A DNA stretch of 64,000 nt, taken from assembly GCA_001600095.1 (NCBI GenBank), contig BCIX01000003.1, positions 1,674,001 to 1,738,000 on the forward strand, written 5' to 3'. The position numbers and the translations under genes were made by a program. Position 1 is the first letter of the stretch. Every line of letters begins with the position of its first letter. Under the pieces are notes generated by a model. That model was given only the letters and a program-made list of their open reading frames with translations, was not told where the DNA came from and did not search any database. Below are positions 50,201-62,872 of this stretch, piece after piece. The DNA is from Bullera alba. Lineage: Eukaryota; Basidiomycota; Tremellomycetes; Tremellales; Bulleraceae.

Positions 50201-53012
50201 GCTCAGAGGATGGAATGGCATCGCTGTCCCGATGATCCATGCCGTGAGTCTGCTCAGTAGGATCAGGGGATAGGTATTTAATATTTCTCCAGCGAGACAT
50301 GACGTTTGTGATCGAGGACCCTGGACCATATATCATCGTGAGTTGACCATCTCAATTCCTCGACAACACTACAGAGGCTGATAGTGCGATAGGGAATGTC
50401 CTCGGAGTGCAAGTACATGGTAACCATGCCGTCCGAGGTTGTCGTTGTTGACATTGACACGAAGTGAGCATAATATTTTCAGGATGAAATGGATGGGACT
50501 GATGGGAATGTAGCTCCTTGAGCTGCAAATCTCCTCCCGTCGGCGTGATCACCCCAAGACCAAGAAGGGAGAAAGCCAAGCAGAAAGTCTTCGCTGCCCT
50601 CGGTCAAGAGTATCGTGAGTGATCAACCTCACCGTCAAGTTCTCAGCTCCAACTGATGTGGATATGTTCATAGCCCTCGACAGGACGATCCCGATCGAGC
50701 TCAAGATCTCTTACCCAAAGAGCTCTTTCAGAAACCTCAACAAATTCATCCATGGCCCTGAGCGACCTTCATACTTGGGCGAGCGACTCCGACTGCCTTC
50801 TTGGTGGCACCACACGGAGGTCATCACGGCTTTCGACAAGATTATGCTGAACAAGGTGGGTCAAGTAGTCGTAGACTCGGTCCGCACTGACGACTTTTTT
50901 AAGCACAAGAAGCCTTCTCTAATCCAGAGGCTGACCAAGAGTGGAATGGCGAGGCAGCAAGCTCAGTTGACGGTTGGAGAGCAGCTTGCCCGAACGATGA
51001 TGAGGAGACGAGCTCGTGAGTGATCAGTGATATCGTAGAGCTGACCCTACAGTACACTACGTCGAGACTAGAGACGATCTCGAGCTGAAGATTGGCAAGA
51101 TCAACAAGAAGCTCCTCAAGCTGACCCAGGAGGGCGAACATGTAAGTCTCGGTGTGAGAACCTGTGGTCAAGGCTAACTACAGTTCAGTGGAGGAAGCAG
51201 TTCGAGTCGTTCGAGAGGTATGCCGACAAGCTCACCTCCGAGGCGAACGATCTCAAGATCAAGATTGAGAGGGAGAAGCGCGAAGCCAAGCGACTTTCAA
51301 ACAGTGAGCACAATGATCCGCATATCCGCCTCGAGACACCCTAGCTGACTCCCTATAGTCGCGTCCGAGCAGACAAAAGCCAATGAAGAGCTCGAGGAGA
51401 AGCTCAAGAACACTGAAACGGCCAGGGCGGAAGCCATGCGACAGCTCTCAGACATGCACCATTCGTGAGTGGCTGCGAGCAGCGTGCCTGGCCACAAAGA
51501 GGTTTTGACTGACGGCCTACAGGATCCAAGAACTCGAGAAGGAGCGCGAGGAGATCATGGACATGTTCGAGACTCAGATCAACCATGCTCTGGAAGGCCT
51601 ACCCATCGGGACCGACGCCGGTTCTCGACCGTCTACTCCAAGTGGCTCTACAATCTCGTCGCCTCGGCTGACTCACCGAGTTCGACCCGGAACTAGCGAT
51701 ACCCAGCGATCCACCCTGTCTCGCCTGACGACCGACTCTCGAGCGATCAGCGTCATTGGTGCTGCTACCGGTGCCGGCGAGACGCCGCTGCGTAAGAAGG
51801 TCGTGCGACCTGGTACTGCCGGCACCGTCAGCACCGAGATGGCAGAGAGAAACTTGGGTCACAAGACGGATCAAATGAGTCTCAGAATCGCCAGCATCCA
51901 GGCCAAGGTGAGCCGAACTACTATATGACTGAGAGTCGTGCTAATTTGTTGTTTAGCTTGAGATGGCCCTCAGCACGATCACTGCTCCTCACGAGAGCAG
52001 TGTCGCCGAGTCGCAATCCCAATACAGTGGTGACCACACCGACGATCTGACGGACGGCGACGACGTGAGGGAAGGTCTCGGTCTACACAATGTTCAAGCG
52101 CATCGATCAGCCGACTCCGGTGGGTTGACAGAGGCGTCCGATGCCGAGACGGAGGAAGACTCGGCAGTCGTCGCTACTCCGACAGCATCCCGACGACCTT
52201 CGAAATCAACTGGACTCGGCTCTGCCCAGGCGGCCGATGCCCCGCCAGTCCCACGCCGAGGGTCAGCTGCCAAAGCCGACGAGAGTCCGACTCTCAAAAG
52301 CGACAAGCAGCTCGAAGACGATGTCAACAACGATCGACCCCTGTCTCCAGAGTACCACTCTGCGGTGGAGACCGTCTCTCCCGAGCACGACACTACGAAT
52401 CGACAATCGATCCTGAGTGAAGATGGCAGCATCGTCGCTTCCGACAACAGCATGACGCCGACAAAGTACCCGATTGTACAACGAGCGAGAACGCCCTCTG
52501 GTGTCAACGGCAATGGTGAAGGTGGTATCGGAATCATTAAACGAGGTGTGAGTTTGAGGATCAAAAAGAAGGACGGCGATTCCTCGAAATCGGGCACGCC
52601 CCCACGTTCTCGTAACGCCAGTCGACCAACCAGTGCTTTAGGCCACCGAGATCGAGACCACGGAACTGAAGAAAAAAGGATCTCGAGTCAGCATCAAAGG
52701 CAGAACCAAGGTGACGACCAGGACGACGGTTCGTACGACCACCCGATGGACGACAAGGACAATGGACACGTAAAGCTCTCGACGGAGGACAGTGTTAGGT
52801 CGACAATGATGCTCATCAGCCCGTCAAACAGCGTCGACGGGATCGATCGCGGTGTTGGAGGTGGCGTCAAGATTCTCAATCATGGTTCGAGGGAGCACGA
52901 GCTTGGCGTCGAGGTGACGGATGGAGACGAGCTCGAGCAGGAGTTTGGAGAGGATAATAAGCGGCTGAGCATGATGAGCAACTCGACCGTTGCGTTTGGT
53001 CAAATGACCTAA
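47213..53012 (+). CDS. Large DENN-domain protein (putative Rab GEF)
   Basis: DENN proteins exchange GDP on Rab GTPases. The start ATG at 47213 opens a 350-residue disordered, basic and Pro/Ser-rich region. The upstream DENN (uDENN) lies around ASFYLVSGLPKNLPEWSFAD and DILGSCFSGQQTEDWMRSQA, and resumes after an inserted Ser-rich stretch as GDCFFVPYAITLVSRHPIYD. The core DENN follows: VALSNTGRIVFCSKHPAMLN, NTLKYIVELRGWNGIAVPMI and IEDPGPYIIGM. A dDENN-like part contains LRLPSWWHHTEVITAFDKIM. The C-terminal third is a coiled coil (ERYADKLTSEANDLKIKIER, NEELEEKLKNTETARAEAMR) and a long acidic, Ser-rich tail with no structure. About twenty exons and roughly 1,500 residues, among the largest in the window. 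The specific Rab partner cannot be told. Confidence 0.88.
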
Positions 53013-53309
53013 GGAGGGGGTTAGGAAACTGAAGGAGCGGAGCGAGGATGCCATGTGCCGTACTGTATATCGGGTCTGGAGAAACTTGTCACGCTCACAC
53101 TCCTTTATATCACTTGCCTTACGCGACGCAATAGTGAATACCTTTGTCAAAGTTGTCTGCGACAGTGCCGTCTTGCTGCAGGGATGAGGATAAGTACATT
53201 GATTCGTACAAGCTTCTTTCGATTTCTTTTCCTTTCCTTCTTTCCTGCAGATGCCGTTGGCACACAGTATCGCACACGTACTGTACATGAACCACAAGGT
53301 CCGACTGTC

Positions 53310-56300
53310 CTAAAGATCGTAGACGACCCGGCCGCCGATGAACGAGAAGCGGTAGTTTGACTGGTACCAATTCCGCACGCTTTCTCTACCCGCCAGTGTC
53401 GGCACGGTGGCATACGATCCGCCGAGCTGCCCGATGATCAGCATACCTCCCGAGGCTCAATTGAGCTTACTCACCACGACATAATGCTTCTGATCGAAGA
53501 AATCGGCCGAGTATCCCGGGTAGATCTCAGATGGGACGTAGCCCTCGTAAGGCTCAAACACAGAGTCTGTCCATTCCCACACTCCGCCATTATGTCCGTG
53601 AAGCACTCTGCCCGCATTGTCCGTTTGTGTATGAGCGGGTCTGAGAACGTACTACCGTCAGCGATGTCCTGAGCTGAGATGGCCTCGGGTACTCACGGAA
53701 TGGGATGCCAATTCTCGAAACCGATATTGGCCAATTTGCCCGCTGGCCTAGGCCCGTCGTCGCTCTTCCACAACATCCTCAGTTCGGGCTCAGTAGGCAG
53801 TCTGCCGCCTTTGGACGCGGCAAAGTCCTTGATCTCATTTCTACTGGCCATCAAGGGCCATCCACCCGCGACGTCGAAGCTGACGGGACCGTAAAGCGAC
53901 CTGACCCTCCACTCTCCGTCGACCTTGACCCAGCTGGCCGGGAGTGACTCTTGAGAGGCATTGGCCAAATCAATACCCTTGTGGTTGACATACTCGAGGT
54001 AGTCCTGATTGGAGATCGGCAGCGAGTCGACCTGAAATCGCTTTACCTGAGTGGTAATTCGGGGATGCTCATTGTCCCATCCAAATTCGTGATCGGCCCA
54101 ATCGCCATTGGTGAACTTGGCGTCGTCGGCCTCAAGATCGTCATGGCCAAGTTCGATAGCACCACCTTCGATCGTGAGGACCTTGTTCGGAGTGGACTCT
54201 CTGGCCCATCGTTTGGCCAATGATGCCCACTGCGGCTGAGCAACAGCTGTGGGAGCCCTGGTCAAGGGCGATTGTTGCAGCATGTAAAGGAGCGTCTCGG
54301 CGTGCATCGCTTCGTGCTCGAACGTCATGAATAAGACTCGGCCGATATGTCGGGAAAATTCCAGCTGTCCACTTTCGAGCTGGTCGTAAATGCCTCTCAG
54401 TCGAGCTCGAACCCGGTCTCGGAAGGAGAGGATTTCGGCCAGTGTTGGCCAATCCTCCTCCTGGGCGGGGACTTCAGAGTGCGACTTATTCGCTATCAGC
54501 TCATGCCTATTTCGTCTCACGATCTCACTCACGTGGATCTTCGTTGGGTCGTCGACGTCAGGGTCGATGCCTCGCTCAAAGATGTCCTTGAATTTCTCAG
54601 GCTCGGTGTGTGCACCGTTTGTCATACGGGTGAGGTGAATATCAAGGAAGGTAGGACTAGAGGTGCGCATTTAATACCTGGACTTGGACCGTCTTTAGAG
54701 ACTTACATATGGCCGAGGTAGAACAGACAGATGTGTCGAAGATCGATTGGCTTCTGGTGCAGAGCCTCCTCTGGAATCATGTCGAGGGTGATACTGGTAG
54801 TAGGATTAGAGCTGAATCTACGGGAAAAGACCGAAGTGCTCACTGGTCCCACAGCTTCCAGAGATCAAGCCACTGCGCCCACTTGGGTACATTCTTGGGC
54901 ATAACGATGCTCGCCTTCTCCTTTTCCGTGGTGATCGGGGATTCGGCAGGTCCGCTGAAGCTGACCAATGGTCGCTCCAATAGCCAAAGTCGGTACTCCG
55001 AGTCTGGGGCTTTCCAAGAGTTGACTAATCTCAGATCTGCTTCTTTGAAGAGCTGCAACGCTTCGTCATACGAGTACTACAAAGTGGTCAACGATCGTGT
55101 AAACTCGACCAAATCAACCGAAGATCAAACTCACCTTGTAGCTCCACTCGATGTTGAGCAGCTCGTTCTCCTCCAGAGTGACATCGGTGTTGTGGCTTGG
55201 AAGGTGAAGCGTCTGCTGCGCCTTTGATCGGAAATATGCCTCATGACGGCCTACACACACGCTCAGCCTACTTCTTACCAAGACACACAAAGGCGCCGAA
55301 GAGATCACGACTCACCCAACTTCTCGTTGTATCGGCCGACAAACTCGACTCCAGCATCGCCTTCCAGACCAAGCTCTTCTCTGACAATCTCCCAACCGTG
55401 CTCCTCGAACGCACGTGTGTGTCCAGCTGGGTCATTGTAGGCAATTTCGACCTTTCGATTTCCCTCATGGCCAGGAGTAGGTCGGCCATCCAGACCCAGC
55501 AAGAGGGTGTCGCCATGTCGGAGTGGTAGGGATTTCAAGAATGGCGCTGCAGAGTCCCTGGAGAAGTTACCCAAAGACGATCCCAGGAAGACGAGATGAA
55601 GTGGTCTGGCGGGGAGCTCTTGCGCGGTCGAAGTAGTGTGCTTCATTGGAGGCAGAGCAAGCTGCAGCCCCTTGGTATTGAACTCATTGGGAACCGACAT
55701 TGACATGCCAGTAACTTCGCCGTCGGAGACGGGCGACCAGGTTCCAGATTTATCCTTGGACAGCGTGGAGCTGCCATCCGTCTCGGTGATGGCGGAGGGC
55801 AGGGAGCTGAGCTCGTGATCGGGCAAGACGGCCATATCGCTAGCCATTGTATACGATGGACTTGGCTCCTCCTCAAGGATCTTGCTCTCGAAGGCAGGAG
55901 TCACCAGCTGCGAATCGGACACTGGCGACAGGGACGAGTCTCGTCGCTTGCCTGTCTTTCCAGCTCGTTCAGAGAATCTTCCTCGTGGTTGTTCCGGTAT
56001 CATCTGTCGAAGAGATGGCAGGTTTCCTTCCCGGATCATCTGGAGACCAGCTTCGTAGTCTCCATGTAGACCGATGCACTGAACTTTGCCCTGCAATTCC
56101 TGGCCAAAGGCTTCGTCCATCTCACCGAGGACTCTGTCGAGCTCTGGGTAGGACAGGTCGAGCGGGTGATAGGTGATGGGTGCGGAATCGCTGTCTGGCA
56201 CCGATGCGGCCAGTGCCGAGAGGAGGTGACCGGTCTTGCGCAGGGCTCTGTAGGGAAGATTGGTCAATCGCAGTCTAACGAGGCTCTGGATCACTGGACT

Positions 56301-56877
56301 CACCCTGCGCCGAGCTCGACGACGTCGTAGCCTCTGTTCACGCCTCCGGCGATGCCCTGCTCGCCATTGACACCTTGATTCCACTTTCCGACCTCCATGT
56401 CGCCCCATCTAGCCTGTCTCCATCGTCGAGTGGGAGGCTCTTCATTGCTCTGATTCCGCTCAGGCGAGTCGTATTCCGGGGCGTCTTTGCCTGGGAAACC
56501 CATAGCACGGGCAATATCCTTGCCATGGGTTTTCAGCAGGTTGAGCTCGTCTGCGAAGAGGTAGTACTCTGGGGCATCCGAGGTAATCTTGTCGTAGAGC
56601 CTGATGGAGACGGACCTGTCAGCGATGGATCGAACGACGTGTCCGGCCAATTAGGTTGAACGGAATCATCGACTCACCTCAGACCTTGTTCGTCGTAGAG
56701 TACGAGTGTGGGCACGCTCTTGGTGTATGCCCACTTCTTGTCCTCTTCGGTTGACCCAGGTATCGTAGGCTCCGTGGTGCCCAAGAGTCCAGTCTCGATC
56801 TGATCCCTCAGACTCGGGCCCGGCTCGCACGTCGACGGTGACGAGATGGGTGTTAGGGTGTGGATGATGGAGGGCAT
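53310..56877 (-). CDS. EGT1: Ergothioneine synthase Egt1 (EgtD methyltransferase-EgtB fusion)
   Basis: Makes hercynine from histidine with SAM and then the hercynylcysteine sulfoxide, the fungal route to the antioxidant ergothioneine. Start ATG 56875-56877 (MPSIIHTLTPISSPSTCEPG). The EgtD half shows LYDKITSDAPEYYLFADELN, VVELGAG(S)..LRKTGHLLSALA, LGSSLGNFSRDSAAPFLKSL and LLGLDGRPTPGHEGNRKVEI. The EgtB half has the DinB-type iron site HIGRVLFMTFEHEAMHAETL (His-x3-His-x-Glu) and a formylglycine-enzyme-like domain: GGAIELGHDDLEADDAKFTN, FGWDNEHPRITTQVKRFQVD, GGRLPTEPELRMLW and RNWYQSNYRFSFIGGRVVYD. A Ser/Pro-rich insertion of about 120 residues (around TGKRRDSSLSPVSDSQLVTP) interrupts the methyltransferase. 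About ten exons; over 900 residues. Confidence 0.95.
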
Positions 56878-58095
56878 GGTGTATACAGAAGTGAGTGAGA
56901 GATGCTGTCAATGGGGGCTATATACAGCACTTCACAGCAGTGAGATGTATGATCTGACCTAGAGCGAGCAAGCGGTGATCAGTTCGGGCTAACGGCTCAT
57001 GATCCGGCCGTCTATTTGCTCACGTGTCTCTGCTGATTTGATCGCGGAGTTGGGGTGTTTGGATCGTGTTCCGGGGTTTATACACAAGTGTGAGGTGGAC
57101 GAAGTGATGGGCGAGGTCGATGTCTGGACTCTAGAGTTGGGGGTTCGAGTCGACTACGCTGTCGATGGTCATGGACGACGGTGAGTGTCCCCGTCCCGCT
57201 CTTCCCAATCAGTCCAGTCAGTCAGTGAGTGGAGGTCAGTACAGGTATTCCGAATCGGCTATCGAACACGCCGAAGTGGCACCGACGTCACTCACAGGAT
57301 TAGAATTACTACAAGTGGTAATGTAATCCATTATCTAATCAGGGATCCAGGGCGCAAGATGCGGGGGGAAGATCCCCAGGCTGGAGATCTCGATCGAGAC
57401 TCGAGCATGGGAATCAAGTCGTCTTGCAAATGCAGGCAGAGACGTGGTCAGCTAATGCTATACCGTGGTTGGCTGAATCGAGTACAAGGCGCCGGTCGGA
57501 GTGCTCGACAAGTCGACAGGCCTCGACAGCTGGCACTGGCCGACGCACTGGGCAGGCGCCCGAGCCGTGCCGGTCCCGCCAGGAGGATCGAACGGCGGAG
57601 CTCACCGACTCGTCAACACTTCGACAGCTGGCAGAGGACCTCAATTCCTGTCTGTACTGTAGCGATTTACGCACTAGAAGTGCTGTATGCTATCGATAGC
57701 ACCCCGCTCAGACATTGCAGCTGTACACACCTCAGGCCTCACCACCTACAGTACAGTACACGCTGTTAGTTCGACGCTTTGACGCGCGATGCTATCGCGT
57801 TCAAGATGAAACTACCCCTTGAAACGCGTGTAGAGGTGGAGGTCGTCAGCTGATGTCACACAGGTAAACAATCAACAAGCTCGACGACCAAGGGCATCTG
57901 ATGGTGATGGAAGGAGGTCAGCGTTCAACATCGCAGCAGGGGACGTCTGAGCTTGCTTCTTACCCCAGTCTGAGCTTCGCTACGACGCTACCGACCTGCA
58001 CGAGTTCCGCCTGACGACTGTTCGTTCTTGACCTCTATTGACCTTACCCACTTGCCCTTCACAGCCTCATCAGCTCGACGACCATCATCGATATC
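56878..58095. other. 1.2-kb divergent intergenic region
   Basis: Between the EGT1 start (minus) and the next plus-strand gene. A 194-codon open stretch (57185-57769) has no ATG-supported start, domain or splice sites and overlaps equally long reverse stretches, so it is not called. A GGTTCGAGTC sequence at about 57145 resembles a tRNA B box but has no flanking cloverleaf. The last 100 bp form a C/T-rich leader. Confidence 0.45.
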
Positions 58096-59418
58096 ATGGA
58101 TACCCCTTGTCCCCCTCCTAGGTCTGTATCGATAGAGCACCTTCGGACGCCGTCTCCGACTCCCAATACCGCTGAAGGCTGTGTTGACGATATCGACCCG
58201 ACTCTCGCTCCGAACCCTTACATCAACCTATCCCCTTTGAATTTCAAGGATGTGCGACAAGATCCCATTCTCGCCGCTCTGGCAAAGGCTCAATCAACAC
58301 ATCCACCTCCCCAGCCAACAAGTACGACCCCCAAAGCACCGCCCAAGACCTCCACTACGATGTTCTCCGCCCGACCGGCTCCTGCGAGTATGAAGACCGA
58401 GGGATTAGGTCCCAGAATGACCAAGTCGGCTGCTTTGAGGCAGGGGCTCACATGGGAGGAAAAGCCTAGAAGACCTACTACAGCTGATGGAGGGGGAAAA
58501 GTCGAGTTTGGCAACGTGCCCGGTCACAAAAGAGCGAATATGAGTATCGTGAGTGTGGAATCACTCATCCCTCATCCAGACTTGAGGGCTGATCCTTGAT
58601 GTTTGAGTAGAGCATCGCATCACTCGCCGCTCCGACAGTAATGCCTAGACAGACCAAGGCATCACAGCTACGTACTGGTCAAGCGGTCACGTCCTCGGCA
58701 GTCAAGCGAGATCCCATTGCCGTTGCTGCCGCCAACAGAGAGACAGCTGCAGCGGAGAAGGTCAAACGACGAGCTAGCATAGCAATCCCAGCGAGCCTAA
58801 GCGCACCGCAAATCGTGAGCAGCAACCGGTTAATGTATGGACCCTCTTGCTAACCTCAATAGGCACCTCGGGGCAACAGGTCGTCCGAGTTGAGAACGGG
58901 TGTACCATCCGGAACCAATACCACTCGAGCCGTTCACTCCAGAACCCATTCGGTTTTGGGTACAACAAGTGCCAACAACGTAGAAAACAACATTGCAGCA
59001 CACGACGCTGTCAAAGCGGAAGAGAAGGCCAAACCACGGGCAAGCGTCATGGGCACTCTGAAGAGTCTCGGCGCTCCCAGTATAGTAGGTCGATGGTGCC
59101 CTCTCGCGCAATGACGTGAGCCTGACTTGGACTCAGGTGCCCCGGATGAACAAGTCGTCGAATTTGCGGACTGCTCCAGCCGGTACCCCGGGAGCCATGT
59201 CTCCCCCTCAATTACCGGTCTCTCAATCCAGCAGATCGATCGCTACTGTATCGAATGCGGGACGTCCCGCGGCTTCAGTCAAACCCACAGCATCCTCCAC
59301 AAGGCCTCTATCGTATGCCGGACCGTCACCAAATACAGAGCCTAGTGACGTATACCCCAAACCTACAAGATCGAGCATGTTGCGAGCTGGACTCGGGGCA
59401 AAGGTCCAGACCAAGTAG
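58096..59418 (+). CDS. Unknown protein of repeated phase-0 exons (PR-x-x-K-S-x-x-LR-x-G motif)
   Basis: Not recognised as a named family. Four exons (58096-58548, 58611-58814, 58863-59084, 59137-59418), all joined in phase 0, code 386 residues. Each exon carries copies of one motif: GPRMTKSAALRQGLTWEE, MPRQTKASQLRTGQAVTS, APRGNRSSELRTGVPSGT, VPRMNKSSNLRTAPAGTP and, at the C-terminus, YPKPTRSSMLRAGLGAKV. Around the three middle copies a longer unit is visible: a basic (K/R)xRAS segment, then xSLxAP, then the motif. The rest is Pro/Ser/Thr-rich, basic and probably disordered; no signal or membrane segment. Basic repeated motifs in disordered proteins often bind microtubules, actin or nucleic acid, but here that is only a suggestion. 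The symmetric intron phases fit growth by exon duplication. Confidence 0.75.
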
Positions 59419-60711
59419 CAGGAGGGGTGTCCGTTAGAGGAAAGTTGAGGCGGGGAAAGGGGGAAGGGGCGACAAGTGACTGCTTGAGCTTCCATTGGGC
59501 TTGTTGGTACGCCTGAAGCTTGAATCATCACACGAAGATCTTGACGACTTCTTCTTGACGCTATGACGAATGACATACATATCGCGGTTATCATGCATGT
59601 ATCACGACTGACAGCAGCTTCCGCCAGTGCTGGAGAGTAGTAGTAGAGTAGTTTGAGTCTTTGTGAGGAGTCGGAGAACGTGAGTAAGTTACGGAGTTGG
59701 ACCAACATTGCGCAGGCCTAGCAGGTGGAAACGGAGGCCTAAGCTGTCAGCTGGTGATTAGGCCCCCTGAAAGTCCGTCTTGTGCGCCAAAAGTTAGGTT
59801 TCGATCCAAACAATTGTTAGGTTTGTCAGACGAAGTTGAGAACCAGTCGCCAACAGAGGAGGGTGGTATGACACAACTCATCCGATGTTGTTCGTGCTCG
59901 TCAGCTGCATACTTCAGAGCGCGAACTGCAATGCTTTGCAGGCGAGTGAGTCCCGAGACGTTCTGATAAATGTCCTGCGTACCGCTTAAAATCATTCACG
60001 AGTTGCAGCAGGTTGCGCTTCCATGTCCTGCGAGGCTGCGACGTTCCGTTCCTGACGAGTCTCTTCGATCTCTACTCGACTTCACTTCAAAGCTCAGCGC
60101 TCAGCGCTCAGATTGTCGGATCGACAGGCGCCTCACAGTATCACCGACGCCGAAAGCTCTGGCTCGGTCGGCCCAACAAAGGATCCAGCTCAAGATCGAT
60201 CCGATTCCCAAGGCACCCTTCGGTCCTCTTGCAGCTTTTGTTCAAAGAATCTGTGACGACGATGGCGCGTTTCAGCAGCTTTCATACCGTTTCACTTCAA
60301 CTCGCCATCCCATCGCCAGACTCCACGTAGGTTCCCCCATTTATAGCTCCCGATCGGCGACCCATCCTCCTCCTGGGGGTCCTTTCTATGACTGACTGAA
60401 TCGATCAAACGTCTTCCCCCTGTCCAATCTTCTCCGTGAGACAAGGCCAATAACGAAGATTCCCATGATCAAGATGGATGAGTTCGAGGTTGCTGATTCT
60501 CGATCAAATGCCTCACGGACTGATATGCAGCCCTGTTCTTCTCCTCTGACACTCGGAATTGCGCTCATCCTCACAAATCCATAAACTCACTTCAGTCATT
60601 CTTTACCACCACTTGTCCACTCTCCTTCAGCTCGCAACCCTCACTCACTGGCACGACCTCGACCGCAGCACCTCAATCAACCAGAGTTATCCCCTCTTTC
60701 ATCGCCGGACG
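59419..60711. other. 1.3-kb intergenic region, nothing supported
   Basis: Several overlapping open stretches exist (longest 161 codons, reverse, 59223-59708, mostly antisense to the previous gene). None shows a credible start with introns. A short direct repeat AGCGCTCAGCGCTCAG is at about 60095. The final 150 bp are C/T/A-rich leader sequence for the DUF1996 gene. Confidence 0.45.
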
Positions 60712-62656
60712 ATGTTCTCCTCTCCCGCCTCGCTACTCCCCGTCGTGGCACTTCTCACCTTGCAGCCGACTTTGAGCCAAGACCTGGTGTCGGGCGCCTT
60801 CTTCAGCATGTAAGTGCTCCCTCATATCTGTTCAGTCCTGGACTGAAAACTATCGCTGATATGGTACTCAGCGGCCATGGCTCTCTCATTCGGACCCGTC
60901 TAGACCCAATCGTCAACCCAGAAGAGGTATCGGGTCACGTTCACAGCGTCATTGGCTCAAGTGCCTTCACCGCAAATATGGATTTCACCTCGGCCAGGGA
61001 AGGAGACGTAAGTGATCTCGTCAAAGGAACGCATCGAGTCACGGCTTATTACTTGGTAGTGCACCACCTCCTTTATCCAAGCTGATATGTCTGGGTGAGT
61101 AATCTTACTACCAAGATCTCCAGACTCGGCACTGATAAGGTTCTCCAGGTACTGGGTCCCTCAACTCATGTAGTGAGCAGCTGGCCGGTCCTGTTGGTGC
61201 GCAAACAGCTGTCTGACACTGGGCCAGCAAATACCGCAATGGTACTTACTACGCGATCCAAGGCGACGGTCTGATTGCGTACTGGAAATACGCGTTCGCC
61301 GATCCTTCTGAGAAGTTTCACGTCGTGCCCGATGACTTCCGGATGTTAGCCGGCGACGTCAAAAGGGACACTTATGACGAGAGTAATCCCAGTCACGCTG
61401 CCATCAGCTTCGAGTGTGTCGGCGACGGATTCGACTGTGAGTAAATTGGTCGATGTCAGCCGGACCACTGGCTGACGCTTGCGGGTAGACAAGTTCCCTT
61501 ACATCCCCGCGGACCTCGAATGCCCGACGATTCGCCCGCAGGCTTTCTTCCCCAGTTGCTGGAACGGCAAAGACTCGTTCCTGCCCAACAACGCGCACGT
61601 TACGTACCCTCTGGAGAGGTACGAAGGTGGGCCCTGCCCAGATGGGTACGTCAGGATCCCAAGTCTCTTCGTGGAGGGTGAGTCCTACAGCAATGTTATT
61701 CATCGAGGGGGGGGAGACTGAAGTCAATCAGGCTATTACAAGGTGAAAGACAATGTTCCAGATTACGAATGGTACCCCGGCTGCCTGGTATTGTGAGTAA
61801 TGTGATAATGGGGATGACTAGCTCGCTAACTGGTGTGGTAGAGCCAATGGTGACACAAACGGCTATTCCTTCCATGCAGACTGGCTCAATGGTGCGTGTG
61901 GCCGTAGTTGTTATACCCGACTGGGGTTGCTGACATTCGTGCCACTAGGCTGGCCATCTGGCATGCTGGTCGATGCGTATGACAAATGCGCCAGAGCGGG
62001 CAAGCTGCGAGGCAGTGTCGACGGGTGTGAGGTATTCGAGGCTTCTCGAGACCAGGACAAGGCTTTCCATTGCGAAGCCAAGGGGCAAACCGTTGCGGAG
62101 GTAAGTCATCGTATCAGCTGGAGTAGCAAGCTCACCACCCACTCAGGCGATTGGACTGAACGTTCCATTGGCCGCTCTGCCCGGGAATAACCCAGAGTTC
62201 AACTCGTCGAAACTAGCCGCAAACCACGACAAGGCGACGATGGGAACCGCACGAATCCTCTCCGCCCCAGAAATCGTAACCATTCCAGCGGACGGTAGCG
62301 GCTCTTGTGTGACTGTAGGCGGAGGCAAAGTCTGTTCCGACTACGCGGGCGGCGGTCAAGTCGCAAACGTCGTAGAGGATACTGGTATGGACGGCCTGCC
62401 TCCGAGCTTCACCGTGTCGAATGGCGCTATGGTTGCGACTTCCACCTCTATGGGCATGGGAATGGGTATGGGTATGGTCCAGTCTCCCTCACCTTCGCCT
62501 TCTCCGATGATGAATGGTACCAATGTCAACCTGATGGCCAACGATGATGTCCAATCCGCACCCACGGTCACGGTGACCGTAACGGCGACAGCTAGTGCGT
62601 CAGAATGTGTCTGTTCACCGCACATGAGAAGGAGCAGGATCCAGAGGGGCCAGTAA
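60712..62656 (+). CDS. Secreted DUF1996 protein, possibly wall-anchored
   Basis: Extracellular protein with the fungal DUF1996 domain, whose biochemical role is not known. Signal peptide: SSPASLLPVVALLTLQPTLS. The domain starts with the conserved GHGSLIRTRLDPIVNPEEVS, GHVHSVIGSSAF and DCTTSFIQADMSGYWVPQLM, then YRNGTYYAIQGDGLIAYWKY, CPTIRPQAFFPSCWNGKDSF, HVTYPLERYEGGPCPDGYVR and NGYSFHADWLNGWPSGMLVD; several paired cysteines fit an exported protein. A C-terminal tail rich in Met-Gly (MGMGMGMGMV), Ser-Pro and Thr-Val ends at TAA 62654-62656 after a Cys-rich basic segment; a clear GPI signal is not seen. Around nine short introns. About 480 residues. A triple 9-bp repeat lies right behind the stop. 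Confidence 0.92.
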
Positions 62657-62668
62657 GTCGGTCGGATC

Positions 62669-62695
62669 GATAGGGTCGATAGGGTCGATAGGGTC
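62669..62695. repeat. 9-bp tandem repeat, three copies
   Basis: The unit CGATAGGGT occurs three times in direct tandem, with a partial fourth copy (CGA), just 12 bp after the stop codon of the DUF1996 gene. It is a small minisatellite in the 3' untranslated region; no function is evident. Confidence 0.85.
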
Positions 62696-62872
62696 GAAAA
62701 AGCAAGTAGGACAGGAGCCTCGTCTTTCATATGTGTAGTAATTGAACACTGGGGGTCAATCCCACCATGTAATCAGTAATGCTCTCACTCTGTCCATAAG
62801 TGCAATGTCACATCGTTCATCAGCTAGGCAAGTCGTGAAAGTCGTATCGTTATTTCGTCCCGGTAATCCTGC

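Noticed and set aside
57130..57160. tRNA-like B box (GGTTCGAGTC)
   Set aside because: No matching T-stem, anticodon arm or acceptor stem can be folded around it on either strand.
57185..57769. 194-codon plus-strand open stretch
   Set aside because: Arg/Ser-rich, first codon not a supported start, overlapped by reverse stretches of similar quality; no domain.
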